From the NCBI RefSeq assembly GCF_023554255.2, contig NZ_JAMJWD020000001.1:620001-684000 (forward strand): a DNA stretch of 64,000 bases, in the 5' to 3' direction. A program made the translations under genes and the position numbers. Below are positions 25,547 to 33,707 of the stretch, one piece after another (within the stretch, counting starts at the first letter, position 1; the number at the start of each line of letters is the position of its first letter). The DNA is from Phyllobacterium sp. 21LDTY02-6. Its GTDB lineage: Bacteria; Pseudomonadota; Alphaproteobacteria; Rhizobiales; Rhizobiaceae. The notes under the pieces are model-generated. The model was given only the letters and a program-made list of their open reading frames with translations. It did not search any database and was not told where the DNA came from.

Positions 25547-26563
25547 ATGGCCGAGCGCGAGAAAAAAGTGAAGGATTACAAGGCGAACCGTTTCGCCGTG
25601 GCACCTATGATCGACTGGACTGACCGCCATTGCAGGGTGCTGCACCGGCAGTTTTCCCGCCATGCCCTGCTCTATACGGAGATGGTCGTAGCCGATGCCG
25701 CGATCCACGGCGATCGCAATCGGATATTGGGGTTTTCGGACGTGGAGCAGCCTGTTGCCCTGCAATTGGGCGGCTCGGACGCGACGAAACTGGCCGAGGC
25801 GGCCCGCATCGGCGAGGCAATGGGATATGGCGAAATCAATCTGAATGTCGGTTGCCCTTCCGATAGGGTGCAGTCGGGAACGTTCGGCGCCTGCCTGATG
25901 AAGACGCCGGATATTGTCGCCGAATGCGTACGGGCCATGCGGCAGGCCGTCTCCCTGCCGGTAACCGTAAAGTGCAGGATCGGCGTTGATGATCAGGATG
26001 TGGAAAGTGCGCTCGACGATCTCGCCGGCATGGTCCACCGGGCGGGCGCCGACGCACTGTGGGTGCATGCCCGCAAGGCTTGGCTGAAAGGGCTGTCACC
26101 GAAGGAAAATCGCGAAATCCCGCCGCTGAACTATGACCGCGTCTACCGGTTGAAGCAAAACTACCCCGATTGGTTCATCGGTATCAATGGCGGCATCGAA
26201 ACGCTCGAGCAGGCATCGCAGCACCTTGGCAAGGTCGATGGGGTAATGCTGGGCCGGGCGGCCTATCACAACCCGATGCTGCTCGCGGATGTGGATCGCA
26301 CGATCTACGGGGATCCGCACCAGATTGGCTCCATGGATGACATAATCGAATATATGTGTGGCTATGCAGAGCGCCATATCGCGTCGGGAGGACGGCTTTC
26401 CCACGTTTCGCGCCATATGGTGGGCCTGTTTCACGGAGCGCCGGGAGCCAAGCGCTGGCGACAGCTACTGTCGACCGACGCGACTCGCCCGGGTGCCGGT
26501 AGCGATGTCATTCGCAGGGCATTCGAGGCTGTCCAGACTGCCTCGGTCGGCGAAGCTGCCTAG
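25547..26563 (+). CDS. dusA: tRNA-dihydrouridine synthase DusA
   Basis: A 338-residue FMN-dependent enzyme that reduces uridines of the tRNA D-loop. The N-terminal FAVAPMIDWTDRHCR block and the catalytic Cys in NVGCPSDRVQSGTFGACLM are those of the DusA branch, as is VHARKAWLKGLSPKENR near residue 170. The ATG at 25547 is the first of the family-like sequence. It follows a 230-base gap after phnN and converges on the aspartic protease gene. Confidence 0.93.
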   Translation: MAEREKKVKDYKANRFAVAPMIDWTDRHCRVLHRQFSRHALLYTEMVVADAAIHGDRNRILGFSDVEQPVALQLGGSDATKLAEAARIGEAMGYGEINLNVGCPSDRVQSGTFGACLMKTPDIVAECVRAMRQAVSLPVTVKCRIGVDDQDVESALDDLAGMVHRAGADALWVHARKAWLKGLSPKENREIPPLNYDRVYRLKQNYPDWFIGINGGIETLEQASQHLGKVDGVMLGRAAYHNPMLLADVDRTIYGDPHQIGSMDDIIEYMCGYAERHIASGGRLSHVSRHMVGLFHGAPGAKRWRQLLSTDATRPGAGSDVIRRAFEAVQTASVGEAA

Positions 26564-26576
26564 CCTATCAACCGAG

Positions 26577-27281
26577 TCAATCGGACAGGATCAGACGATC
26601 GCCGCGAACCGAAAACCCGCTCAAGGAACTGAGGAAATTCATCCCGAGCAGGCTTCCGTCCATGAGGCCGTCGCGTACGACGACCGCCCTTAGCCTGCGC
26701 CGCTCGATGTCGCCGACCTTCACGCTGTCCAGCCTGATATTCGCAGCCTGGGCCAGGCCGTTGGCCGTCATGACGGGGGTATTGTAGTCGAGCGCATCCG
26801 TATCGATGCCGGCCTGTCTGGCATCCTCGGCAGAAAGAACAATGGAGGAGGCTCCGGTATCGACCATGAATGGCACCGTCCGTCCATTCACCTCGCCACG
26901 AACCTCGAAGTGACCATTGCCTGCCTTGGCCAAGGTGACCGTGACTGCCCCATCCGCGCTCGTCGTCGATAGCGGGCTGCCGGGGATCAGGCCTGCGGTC
27001 ACGCGGTTGGCCACGTCCTGCAATTCGTAGCGATATTGGTAACCGGTGACCAGGACGAGGATGATGACCACCCAAACGGCGAGGTTTCGTGCGATATGGC
27101 CAAGCGGGATGCCGGAGCCCAGAATTGCTGCGCCAAGCACGATTCCCCAGATGCCCATATAGGAGAGGCGGGCGAATTGATCATTGGCCAGTCCGAATGT
27201 CGAACCGGCATCATTATTGGCGACCAGCAGCAGGAGTACGCCGCCGATCAATGCGATCAATATCCAGAAGAGCCGCGGCAT
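26577..27281 (-). CDS. Membrane-anchored retropepsin-like aspartic protease (TIGR02281 type)
   Basis: A 234-residue protein with hydrophobic segments near residues 3-21, 41-57 and 65-80, then a single aspartic-protease domain. The catalytic motif is D141-T-G-A144 in MVDTGASSIVLS, and the flap side is GLLG-like in DGSLLGMNFL. A one-domain clan AA protease must dimerise to be active. Such proteins are widespread in alphaproteobacteria; the substrates of this one are unknown. The DUF1289 gene lies 2 bases upstream on the same strand, so they are likely co-transcribed. Confidence 0.88.
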   Translation of the reverse strand: MPRLFWILIALIGGVLLLLVANNDAGSTFGLANDQFARLSYMGIWGIVLGAAILGSGIPLGHIARNLAVWVVIILVLVTGYQYRYELQDVANRVTAGLIPGSPLSTTSADGAVTVTLAKAGNGHFEVRGEVNGRTVPFMVDTGASSIVLSAEDARQAGIDTDALDYNTPVMTANGLAQAANIRLDSVKVGDIERRRLRAVVVRDGLMDGSLLGMNFLSSLSGFSVRGDRLILSD

Positions 27282-27283
27282 GA

Positions 27284-27514
27284 TCAGTCCTCCAGCCTTT
27301 CCCGTGCAAGGCGGCGCCGTTTCGTTTCGCGCCGCGGAGGCCGTTCTACGTTTTCCAGCCGCGCCGGCAAGGCTGACATGATCTGCCTGCGGTTATCGGC
27401 GGACATGCTGATCCAATCCGAGATCTCCTGGCGCGTGCGGCCACAGCCAAAGCAGTAACCTGTCTTCGGATCAATGGCGCAAACCAGGATACAAGGGCTT
27501 TCAATCATGCTCAT
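27284..27514 (-). CDS. DUF1289 small cysteine-motif protein
   Basis: A 76-residue protein with the DUF1289 signature: SPCILVC and YCFGCGRTRQEISDW, four cysteines that probably bind zinc or an Fe-S cluster. An Arg/Glu-rich tail follows. The function of the family is unknown. A second Met follows at residue 3 and is an equally good start. The gene sits between cobS and the aspartic protease gene on the same strand. Confidence 0.85.
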   Translation of the reverse strand: MSMIESPCILVCAIDPKTGYCFGCGRTRQEISDWISMSADNRRQIMSALPARLENVERPPRRETKRRRLARERLED

Positions 27515-27532
27515 CGTTAAAGAGTGGGGCGC

Positions 27533-28306
27533 TCAAAGGCTGATGACAAGTCCAATTTGAAGTGCGATTGCGGAAACCTGCTGTATGGCGCCGAGCGTGT
27601 CGCCTGTCTGGCCGCCGATTTTCGCGCGGCAGATGGCTTGCAGTCCGAAATAGGCCAGCGCTGCGAGAATGCAGGCGGCAACAATGCCCGGGATGCCGCC
27701 GGCGACACCATATCCTACCACCAGGAAGGCGAACCCGATCAGAAGGGCGATATCAGCCTCGCGGCCGGTCGGAATGCCGGAACTGTCGGCAATGCCACCT
27801 GGCCGCACGGACGGCAAGGATTGCCAGAATTTTACCAGAACCGCGCGACTGGCGCTTTCTGTGGCGATGATGGCAAGCACAAGTTCAAAAAAGTCGAGTT
27901 CGTCGAGCAGTTCCGCGAGCAGGGCAATGCGCAATGACAGGCTGAGGATCAAGGCGATAACGCCGTAGGAGCCGACCGCGGAATCCTTCATGATCTCAAG
28001 ACGGCGCTCGGTGGTTTGCCCGCCATAGAAGCCATCGGCCACGTCGGCCAATCCGTCCTCGTGCAGCGCACCGGTCGTGATGATCAGGGTGCCGACGACA
28101 AAGATCGCAACGACGAGTTCCGGCAGACCAAGGCTGCGCGTGCCTATCAATAGAACGAGGGCGGGGAGGGCAATCAGGGCACCGGCGAGGGGGAAGGCGC
28201 GGGCGTTGGCTGAAAGAGCGCTCCCTTCATGTCCAAACCAGCCTGGTCCGACCGGAATGCGTGAAAGAAAGGCCAGTGCACGCATCGTCTGAGAAAGTAG
28301 GTCCAT
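27533..28306 (-). CDS. cobS: Adenosylcobinamide-GDP ribazoletransferase CobS
   Basis: A 257-residue membrane enzyme (about six to seven hydrophobic segments) that joins adenosylcobinamide-GDP and alpha-ribazole, the last step of cobalamin nucleotide-loop assembly. Diagnostic motifs are LSRIPVG near the N-terminus and the acidic [14 protein letters not shown] block near residue 83, which binds metal and substrate. It is divergent from cobT, which makes the alpha-ribazole phosphate precursor, with 115 bases between. Confidence 0.93.
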   Translation of the reverse strand: MDLLSQTMRALAFLSRIPVGPGWFGHEGSALSANARAFPLAGALIALPALVLLIGTRSLGLPELVVAIFVVGTLIITTGALHEDGLADVADGFYGGQTTERRLEIMKDSAVGSYGVIALILSLSLRIALLAELLDELDFFELVLAIIATESASRAVLVKFWQSLPSVRPGGIADSSGIPTGREADIALLIGFAFLVVGYGVAGGIPGIVAACILAALAYFGLQAICRAKIGGQTGDTLGAIQQVSAIALQIGLVISL

Positions 28307-28421
28307 TTTGCCACCGCTCCTGCCCGCGACATTGCGGGTCGGTCACAAGTCTTTGCGTTTTCCGCCGCAGCGCTTATAGGACGGGAGCTTCCGATTTGCC
28401 ATGAAGAGTTGAAGGATTATC

Positions 28422-29438
28422 ATGACCACTGGCCTTCCATTTGACGATTTTCGCACATTGATCGAAACCTTGCCGGGGCCTGACGACGCGGCGGTCGCTG
28501 CGGTGCGCAAACGGGATGCCATGTTGACGAAGCCGCCAGGCTCTCTTGGGCGCATGGAAGAGATCGTAGAATGGCTGGCCGCGTGGAGTGGTCGGCCGCA
28601 GCCGCAGGTTACACGCCCGCTGGTCGCCGTATTCGCAGGCAATCACGGCGTAACCGCCAAGGGAGTTTCACCGTATCCTTCCTCGGTCACCATGCAGATG
28701 GTGGAAAATTTCGCTGCCGGCGGCGCCGCGATCAACCAGATCTGCATCGCCCATGATCTTGGCCTCAAGATATTCGATCTTGCGCTTGAATATCCAACCG
28801 CCGACATCACTGAAGAGGCGGCGATGGACGAGAAGACCTGCGCCGCAACCATGGCATTCGGCATGGAATCGATTGCAGGCGGCACGGATTTGCTGTGCAT
28901 CGGCGAGATGGGAATCGGCAATACCACGATTGCGGCGGCGATCTGCCTTGCCCTCTATGGAGGCGCGGCGGAAGATTGGGTGGGACCGGGCACCGGCGCC
29001 GATGTGGACGGCATGAAGCGCAAGGTCAACGCGGTGAAAACGGCCGTTGAACTGCATTCTGCTCACCTCAAGGACCCACTCGAGGTGTTGCGCCGGCTTG
29101 GCGGGCGTGAAATCGCTGCAATCGTGGGTGCGATTTTGGCCTGCCGCGTGGAAAAAATCCCGGTCATCATTGATGGCTATGTCGCAACGGCGGCCGCCGC
29201 AATTCTGCATGCTGCCAATCCGGAAGCCATCGATCATTGCCTGTTTGGCCATCTCTCGGCGGAGCCCGCACATGGCCGACTTCTGCAGAAGCTGGGTAAG
29301 GCGCCGCTGCTTGCCCTCGGCATGCGGCTGGGCGAGGGCACGGGCGCAGCCCTTGCCGCCGGCATCGTCAAGGCTGCCGCGCTGAGCCATTCAGGCATGG
29401 CCACCTTCGAACAGGCGGGGGTCAGCAACCGCGCCTAG
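28422..29438 (+). CDS. cobT: Nicotinate-nucleotide-dimethylbenzimidazole phosphoribosyltransferase
   Basis: A 338-residue CobT. Clear family blocks are KPPGSLGRMEE, FAGNHGVTAKGVS, GEMGIGNTTIAAAI and the C-terminal MRLGEGTGAALA, with the catalytic Glu. It activates dimethylbenzimidazole to alpha-ribazole 5'-phosphate for the lower ligand of cobalamin. The ATG follows AAGGATTATC. I saw no cobalamin riboswitch in the cobS-cobT intergenic region. Confidence 0.95.
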   Translation: MTTGLPFDDFRTLIETLPGPDDAAVAAVRKRDAMLTKPPGSLGRMEEIVEWLAAWSGRPQPQVTRPLVAVFAGNHGVTAKGVSPYPSSVTMQMVENFAAGGAAINQICIAHDLGLKIFDLALEYPTADITEEAAMDEKTCAATMAFGMESIAGGTDLLCIGEMGIGNTTIAAAICLALYGGAAEDWVGPGTGADVDGMKRKVNAVKTAVELHSAHLKDPLEVLRRLGGREIAAIVGAILACRVEKIPVIIDGYVATAAAAILHAANPEAIDHCLFGHLSAEPAHGRLLQKLGKAPLLALGMRLGEGTGAALAAGIVKAAALSHSGMATFEQAGVSNRA

Positions 29439-29449
29439 TCTAGGACGAG

Positions 29450-29468
29450 GGGCCTGCCAGGCAGGCCC
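29450..29468. terminator. Possible bidirectional hairpin between cobT and the DoxX gene
   Basis: A 9-base perfect inverted repeat (GGGCCTGCC, one base, GGCAGGCCC) lies 12 bases after the cobT stop and 10 bases beyond the DoxX stop. No T tract is present on either side, so termination strength is uncertain. Confidence 0.4.
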
Positions 29469-29477
29469 ATCCCCCGC

Positions 29478-29924
29478 TCAGAATTGCCTGCCGATCTTGG
29501 CGTCGACAGCTTGGCTATTGGCACCGCGAATGAAAAAGAACACCGTGATGGCCATCCACAGCATGGATTTCTCTGCTCCACTCATGCCTTCGCCGCGCAC
29601 GACCCAGTGAAAATAGATCGTTACGGCGAGGACGATGGATGTTGCGAAGGCGGCGGGACGCGTCAACAGGCCAAGCGCCAGAAGGATGCCGCCAAAGAAC
29701 TCCGTCGCTGCCAGAAGGGGTGACCAGAACACGCCCGGGTAGAAGCCCAGGCCTTCCACCATGCCGACCGCGCCGAACGGATTGGCGATTTTTCCGGATC
29801 CGTGCACGACGAGCAGGAGACCCGCAACCAGGCGGAGCAGCGTCTCCGCACTTTCGCTCAGCGGCGCATAGAAGCGCCCGAGCGCCGGTATGATCAGCGA
29901 ATTGTTGGTTTTGGTTTCGGCCAT
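29478..29924 (-). CDS. DoxX-family membrane protein
   Basis: A 148-residue protein with four membrane segments. The DoxX pattern is visible in RLVAGLLLVVHGSGKIANPFG and FFGGILLALGLLTRPAA. DoxX/SURF4-like proteins are associated with thiol or oxidative-stress redox complexes, but no partner is evident nearby. The ATG at 29924 has AAGGGG upstream; the longer open frame to 30083 lacks family similarity. It converges on cobT. Confidence 0.83.
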   Translation of the reverse strand: MAETKTNNSLIIPALGRFYAPLSESAETLLRLVAGLLLVVHGSGKIANPFGAVGMVEGLGFYPGVFWSPLLAATEFFGGILLALGLLTRPAAFATSIVLAVTIYFHWVVRGEGMSGAEKSMLWMAITVFFFIRGANSQAVDAKIGRQF

Positions 29925-30151
29925 GAAATACCCCTTGATGCGGAATTGGTTTCCGCAGCAATGGCAAAAGGTCGCGCCTGCGGCAAATAACGATGAATTG
30001 ATGTCGCAAGGCTGGCTTGGCCACCGCCTGCGCGATGCCGCCGAGCGCGGCGTGAATTGCTGTTGTGTGACATCCTTGTTCATAAATGATCAAAACCACG
30101 CCGAATCGGTGTTGAATGCGGACGGCGTCCAGTCAGGCGGGGGGAAAAACG

Positions 30152-30805
30152 ATGGGCCGCAGATATGGCAACGGCCGCAGGCGATATCGCGCCCCGAGCC
30201 CTCGTCCCTCCATGGGGCGGAGACTCTGGGACATCTTGCTCGCAGTTGTGCTGTTGGTCCTGATCGCCGTCCTCGTGGTCAGGCTCGATCAATCGCCGAA
30301 AACCGTGACGCCAAGCGCGGCGCTTACCGGCAGGGCCTATGTGATCGACGGGGACACGATCTCGATAAACCGGATCCATATTCGATTGAAGGGCATTGAC
30401 GCACCGGAACTGAAACAGACATGCGGCGCTGCAGCCCGGCCGTGCGGACAGGAGGCGAGGCAAAGCCTGATTCGCCTGATCGGCGGCAGGGATGTCCGTT
30501 GTTCGGAAGAAGGCCGGGATCGCTATGATCGGGTGCTTGCAATATGTCTTTCGGGCGAAACAGAACTCAATCGTTCGATGGTTGGCACCGGACAGGCTGT
30601 CTCCTATGGTGACTACGGTGGCGCCGAAATGGAGGCGCGTGCCAAATCGCTGGGACTTTGGAAAGGTGATTTTGAACGACCGAGCGACTGGCGCAGGCGC
30701 AACCAGGAGGTGGTTGACGATTTTGATCAACCGGACGATGCGGCTACGACGCCGCTTGACCGACTGTGGAATTGGTTCGTTACGATGATGGGAGGAACAA
30801 GATGA
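30152..30805 (+). CDS. Thermonuclease (SNase)-family nuclease with N-terminal membrane anchor
   Basis: A 217-residue protein. A basic N-terminus is followed by one membrane segment (about residues 26-44), then a staphylococcal-nuclease-like domain. The catalytic pattern is seen as VIDGDTI (66-70), R78 and D83 in IRLKGIDAPELK, with E86. Cysteines at TCGAAARPCG suggest a disulfide, consistent with a periplasmic domain. It should be a calcium-dependent nuclease on the outer face of the inner membrane. The run GGGGGG before the ATG at 30152 fixes the start. The stop overlaps the ATG of the GST gene. Confidence 0.83.
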   Translation: MGRRYGNGRRRYRAPSPRPSMGRRLWDILLAVVLLVLIAVLVVRLDQSPKTVTPSAALTGRAYVIDGDTISINRIHIRLKGIDAPELKQTCGAAARPCGQEARQSLIRLIGGRDVRCSEEGRDRYDRVLAICLSGETELNRSMVGTGQAVSYGDYGGAEMEARAKSLGLWKGDFERPSDWRRRNQEVVDDFDQPDDAATTPLDRLWNWFVTMMGGTR

Positions 30806-31413
30806 AGCTCTATGACGGCGGCCGCGCGCCTAATCCCCGGCGGATACGCATGTTCCTGGCCGAAAAAGGCATTGAATTGCCGTTGGTCCCTGTCGATATG
30901 TCGGGGATGCAGCACCGGTCGCCTGAGATTGGTGCGCTCAACCCATTCCAGCGGCTTCCCATTCTGGAACTGGATGATGGGACGATCATCACGGAGACAG
31001 TTGCAATCTCACGCTATTTCGAGGAACTGCATCCCGAGCCGCCGATGTTCGGCGTAGATGCGCTTGACCGGGCGCTGGTCGAGATGTGGCAGCGGCGCGT
31101 CGAACTGCACGTCTTCGTGCCGATTTCATCCGCGTTCCGCCACACTCATCCGGCAATGGTCGAGTGGGAAGTGCCGCAAATTCCCGCATGGGGCGAGGCC
31201 AATCGTGAGAAGGCCAAGGACGCGCTGCGGGTGATGAATGATCAATTGGCGACGCATGAATTCATCGCCGGGGACCGCTATACCATCGCCGACATTACGC
31301 TGCTCGCAAGCGTCGATTTCATGAAACCGGCAAAGATCGCGATGCCCGACGACCTCGCCAATCTGCGCCGCTGGTATGAAATGGCTTCGAACCGTCCGAG
31401 CGCGAAGGCTTGA
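30802..31413 (+). CDS. Glutathione S-transferase family protein
   Basis: A 203-residue GST. The N-terminal thioredoxin-like half begins MKLYDGGRAPNPRRIRMFLAE, with the cis-Pro/glutathione contact in QRLPILELDDGTIITETVAI, and the C-terminal helical half ends with DRYTIADITLLASVDF, where the conserved N-capping Asp lies. The substrate is unknown. The ATG overlaps the nuclease stop (ATGA), and the UDG-like gene follows, so the three are likely one transcript. Confidence 0.88.
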   Translation: MKLYDGGRAPNPRRIRMFLAEKGIELPLVPVDMSGMQHRSPEIGALNPFQRLPILELDDGTIITETVAISRYFEELHPEPPMFGVDALDRALVEMWQRRVELHVFVPISSAFRHTHPAMVEWEVPQIPAWGEANREKAKDALRVMNDQLATHEFIAGDRYTIADITLLASVDFMKPAKIAMPDDLANLRRWYEMASNRPSAKA

Positions 31414-31414
31414 G

Positions 31415-32044
31415 TTGACTGAACGTGACCAGGATCTCGCCGCCTTGGCGGCTCGTATCAGGAGTTGCAGAATCTGCCGCGACGCACCGCGACACGCTCC
31501 GCCGCTCGCCTTCGAGCCAAATCCAGTCTGCGTGGCATCATCCGAAGCGCGAATTTTGATCAGCGGGCAGGCACCCGGCATTCGCGTCCACGATACCGGC
31601 ATTCCATTCAACGATCCGTCCGGCGACAGGCTGCGCGACTGGCTGGGAGTGGACAGGTCGATCTTCTACGATTCGAACAATTTCGCCATCGTGCCCATGG
31701 GCTTCTGTTTCCCGGGATATGATGCCCTGGGGAGCGACCTGCCGCCAAGGCGCGAATGCCGCGAGACGTGGCATGATGCGCTGTTTGCGCTAATGCCCCA
31801 GGTGGAACTCATTCTCGCCATAGGGCAATATGCGCAGGCCTACCATCTCGGCTCGAGACGGTTGTCCGGCATGACCCGGACGGTCTCGAACTGGCGCGAA
31901 TATTTCTACCAGGGCGATCGACCGGCGATATTGCCATTGCCTCACCCCTCATGGCGCAATAGCGGATGGTTGAAGAAAAACCCCTGGTTCGCGCAAGACG
32001 TGCTGCCAGTTCTCAGGCAGACGGTGCAAAATCTAATATCCTAG
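31415..32044 (+). CDS. Uracil-DNA glycosylase superfamily protein
   Basis: A 209-residue protein starting at TTG 31415, one base after the GST stop; no ATG is near the start of similarity. The UDG fold is seen in ILISGQAPGIRVHDTG (motif A region), GIPFNDPSGDRLRDWLG and the C-terminal LPLPHPSWRN (motif B). N-terminal CRIC plus two later cysteines (FCFPG, RECRETW) could hold an Fe-S cluster as in family 4/5 enzymes. Motif A carries Gln where family 4 proteins have Glu, so substrate preference may differ. It probably excises deaminated bases from DNA. Confidence 0.8.
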   Translation: MTERDQDLAALAARIRSCRICRDAPRHAPPLAFEPNPVCVASSEARILISGQAPGIRVHDTGIPFNDPSGDRLRDWLGVDRSIFYDSNNFAIVPMGFCFPGYDALGSDLPPRRECRETWHDALFALMPQVELILAIGQYAQAYHLGSRRLSGMTRTVSNWREYFYQGDRPAILPLPHPSWRNSGWLKKNPWFAQDVLPVLRQTVQNLIS

Positions 32045-32234
32045 CAAATGGTGCGAATTTTTTTCGCTTTGTGGAAACAATAGAATAATTTTCTTGTACG
32101 TCCGCAGTTTATCAGCTCATAAAGTATCCCATTCCACAGCTGGTGTTTGCATTCGCAAATACATGCGTATCGAAGAGCAGAGTTGAAAAGTTTTGCTGCA
32201 TGGATTTCTTCTTGCAGTATGGGGATGACAAGGC

Positions 32235-32714
32235 ATGGACAGACTTGACCGAAAAATTCTTCGCCTTCTGCAGGAGGATGCGACGCTTGCCGTCGCCGAT
32301 GTTGCAAAAAAGGTAGGGCTTTCGACAACGCCATGCTGGCGGCGCATCCAGAAGCTGGAAGAGGATGGCGTGATCCAGCGCCGTGTGGCGATCCTCGATC
32401 CGGTGCGGGTGAATACGCGGGTGACGGTCTTCGTCTCGATCAGGACGGGTGCGCACAATAATGAGTGGCTGAAGCGCTTCTCGGAAGTCGTGCAGGAATT
32501 TCCCGAGGTGGTGGAGTTCTATCGCATGAGCGGCGATGTGGACTATCTGCTGCGGGTCGTGGTGCCGGACATTGCGGCCTACGATGCCGTCTACAAGCGG
32601 TTGATCAGCAAGATCGATATCCGCGACGTGTCTTCCGCCTTTGCCATGGAGCAGATCAAATATACGACGGAACTGCCGCTGGACTATATGAGCATCGAAA
32701 AGGAATCGTCCTGA
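32235..32714 (+). CDS. Lrp/AsnC-family transcriptional regulator
   Basis: A 159-residue regulator. The N-terminal helix-turn-helix is seen in LDRKILRLLQEDATLAVADVA and LSTTPCWRRIQKLEEDGVI, followed by the RAM ligand domain with FYRMSGDVDYLLRVVVPD. Such proteins respond to amino acids and act on amino-acid metabolism genes. A 190-base AT-rich region precedes it, suitable for its own promoter and autoregulation. The next gene is convergent, so its targets lie elsewhere or in its own promoter. Confidence 0.9.
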   Translation: MDRLDRKILRLLQEDATLAVADVAKKVGLSTTPCWRRIQKLEEDGVIQRRVAILDPVRVNTRVTVFVSIRTGAHNNEWLKRFSEVVQEFPEVVEFYRMSGDVDYLLRVVVPDIAAYDAVYKRLISKIDIRDVSSAFAMEQIKYTTELPLDYMSIEKESS

Positions 32715-32726
32715 GCTGGAACGCTG

Positions 32727-32761
32727 CAGGAACTGCCTTGCATGTGTGAAGGCAGTTCCTG
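32727..32761. terminator. 13-base perfect hairpin between convergent Lrp and dehydrogenase genes
   Basis: CAGGAACTGCCTT (32727-32739) is exactly complementary to AAGGCAGTTCCTG (32749-32761), with a 9-base loop. It lies between the two stops of convergent genes and could end both transcripts, although neither side has a clear T tract. Confidence 0.55.
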
Positions 32762-32777
32762 GGACGACGCTGCGCGG

Positions 32778-33647
32778 TTATTTCTCCAGCCGTGCCAGGA
32801 GCGACGACGTATCCCAGCGATTGCCGCCCATCGTCTGAACCTCTTTGTAAAACTGGTCGATCAGCGCGGTCACCGGAAGCTTGGCGTCGTTGCGGTCGGC
32901 TTCCGCGAGGCAGATGCCGAGGTCCTTGCGCATCCAATCGACGGCGAAGCCAAATTCGTATTTGCCCTGGTTCATCGTCTTGTGCCGGTTTTCCATCTGC
33001 CAGGAGCCAGCGGCACCCTTGGAGATCACTTCGACGACTTTCTCGATGTCCAGGCCTGCCTTCTTGCCGAAATGGATACCTTCAGCGAGACCCTGAACGA
33101 GGCCCGCGATACAAATCTGGTTGATCATCTTGGTCAATTGCCCGGCGCCGGCATCACCCATGTGCCCCACCATCTTTGCGAAGGATTCAATGATCGGCTT
33201 CGCCCGGTCGAAGATTTCCGCTTCGCCGCCAACCATCACCGTCAGCGCGCCGTTTTCCGCCCCGGCCTGGCCGCCTGAAACCGGCGCATCCAGAAAATGA
33301 AAGCCCCGCTTCTTCGCCTCGTCATTCAGTTCGCGTGCCACTTCCGCCGAGGCCGTGGTATTGTCGATGAAGATGGAGCCTGGTTTCATCGAATGGAAGG
33401 CGCCATTTTCGCCTATGGTGACCGAACGTAGATCATCATCATTGCCGACACAGCAGAAGACATAATCCTTGTCGCCGGCGGCGTCGCGGGGCGTTGCCGC
33501 GGCAAGGCCGGAAAATTCGCCAGCCCATTTCTTGGACTTTTCAGGAGTGCGGTTGAAGACGGTAACATCGTGACCGCCACGGGTCTTCAGATGACCCGCC
33601 ATCGGGTATCCCATGACGCCAAGACCAATAAAAGCAACGCTTGCCAT
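32778..33647 (-). CDS. 3-hydroxyisobutyrate dehydrogenase-family NAD(P)-dependent oxidoreductase
   Basis: A 289-residue beta-hydroxyacid dehydrogenase. The NAD(P) motif is FIGLGVMGYPMAGHL, the substrate motif DAPVSGGQAGAENGAL, and the catalytic Lys lies in GAGQLTKMINQI. Members oxidise 3-hydroxyisobutyrate in valine breakdown or reduce tartronate or succinic semialdehyde; residues visible here do not settle which. Its C-terminus converges on the Lrp regulator. It stands alone, with the penicillin-acylase gene divergent about 60 bases away. Confidence 0.85.
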   Translation of the reverse strand: MASVAFIGLGVMGYPMAGHLKTRGGHDVTVFNRTPEKSKKWAGEFSGLAAATPRDAAGDKDYVFCCVGNDDDLRSVTIGENGAFHSMKPGSIFIDNTTASAEVARELNDEAKKRGFHFLDAPVSGGQAGAENGALTVMVGGEAEIFDRAKPIIESFAKMVGHMGDAGAGQLTKMINQICIAGLVQGLAEGIHFGKKAGLDIEKVVEVISKGAAGSWQMENRHKTMNQGKYEFGFAVDWMRKDLGICLAEADRNDAKLPVTALIDQFYKEVQTMGGNRWDTSSLLARLEK

Positions 33648-33707
33648 TCCGCAGTATCCTCTATCTTATGAGCTTTTCATGAAGTGCAGGTTTGGGAGGT
33701 TAGAATA

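Noticed and set aside
28307-28421. Cobalamin riboswitch between cobS and cobT
   Set aside because: I looked for the B12-box pattern and conserved stems on both strands and found none in the 115 bases.
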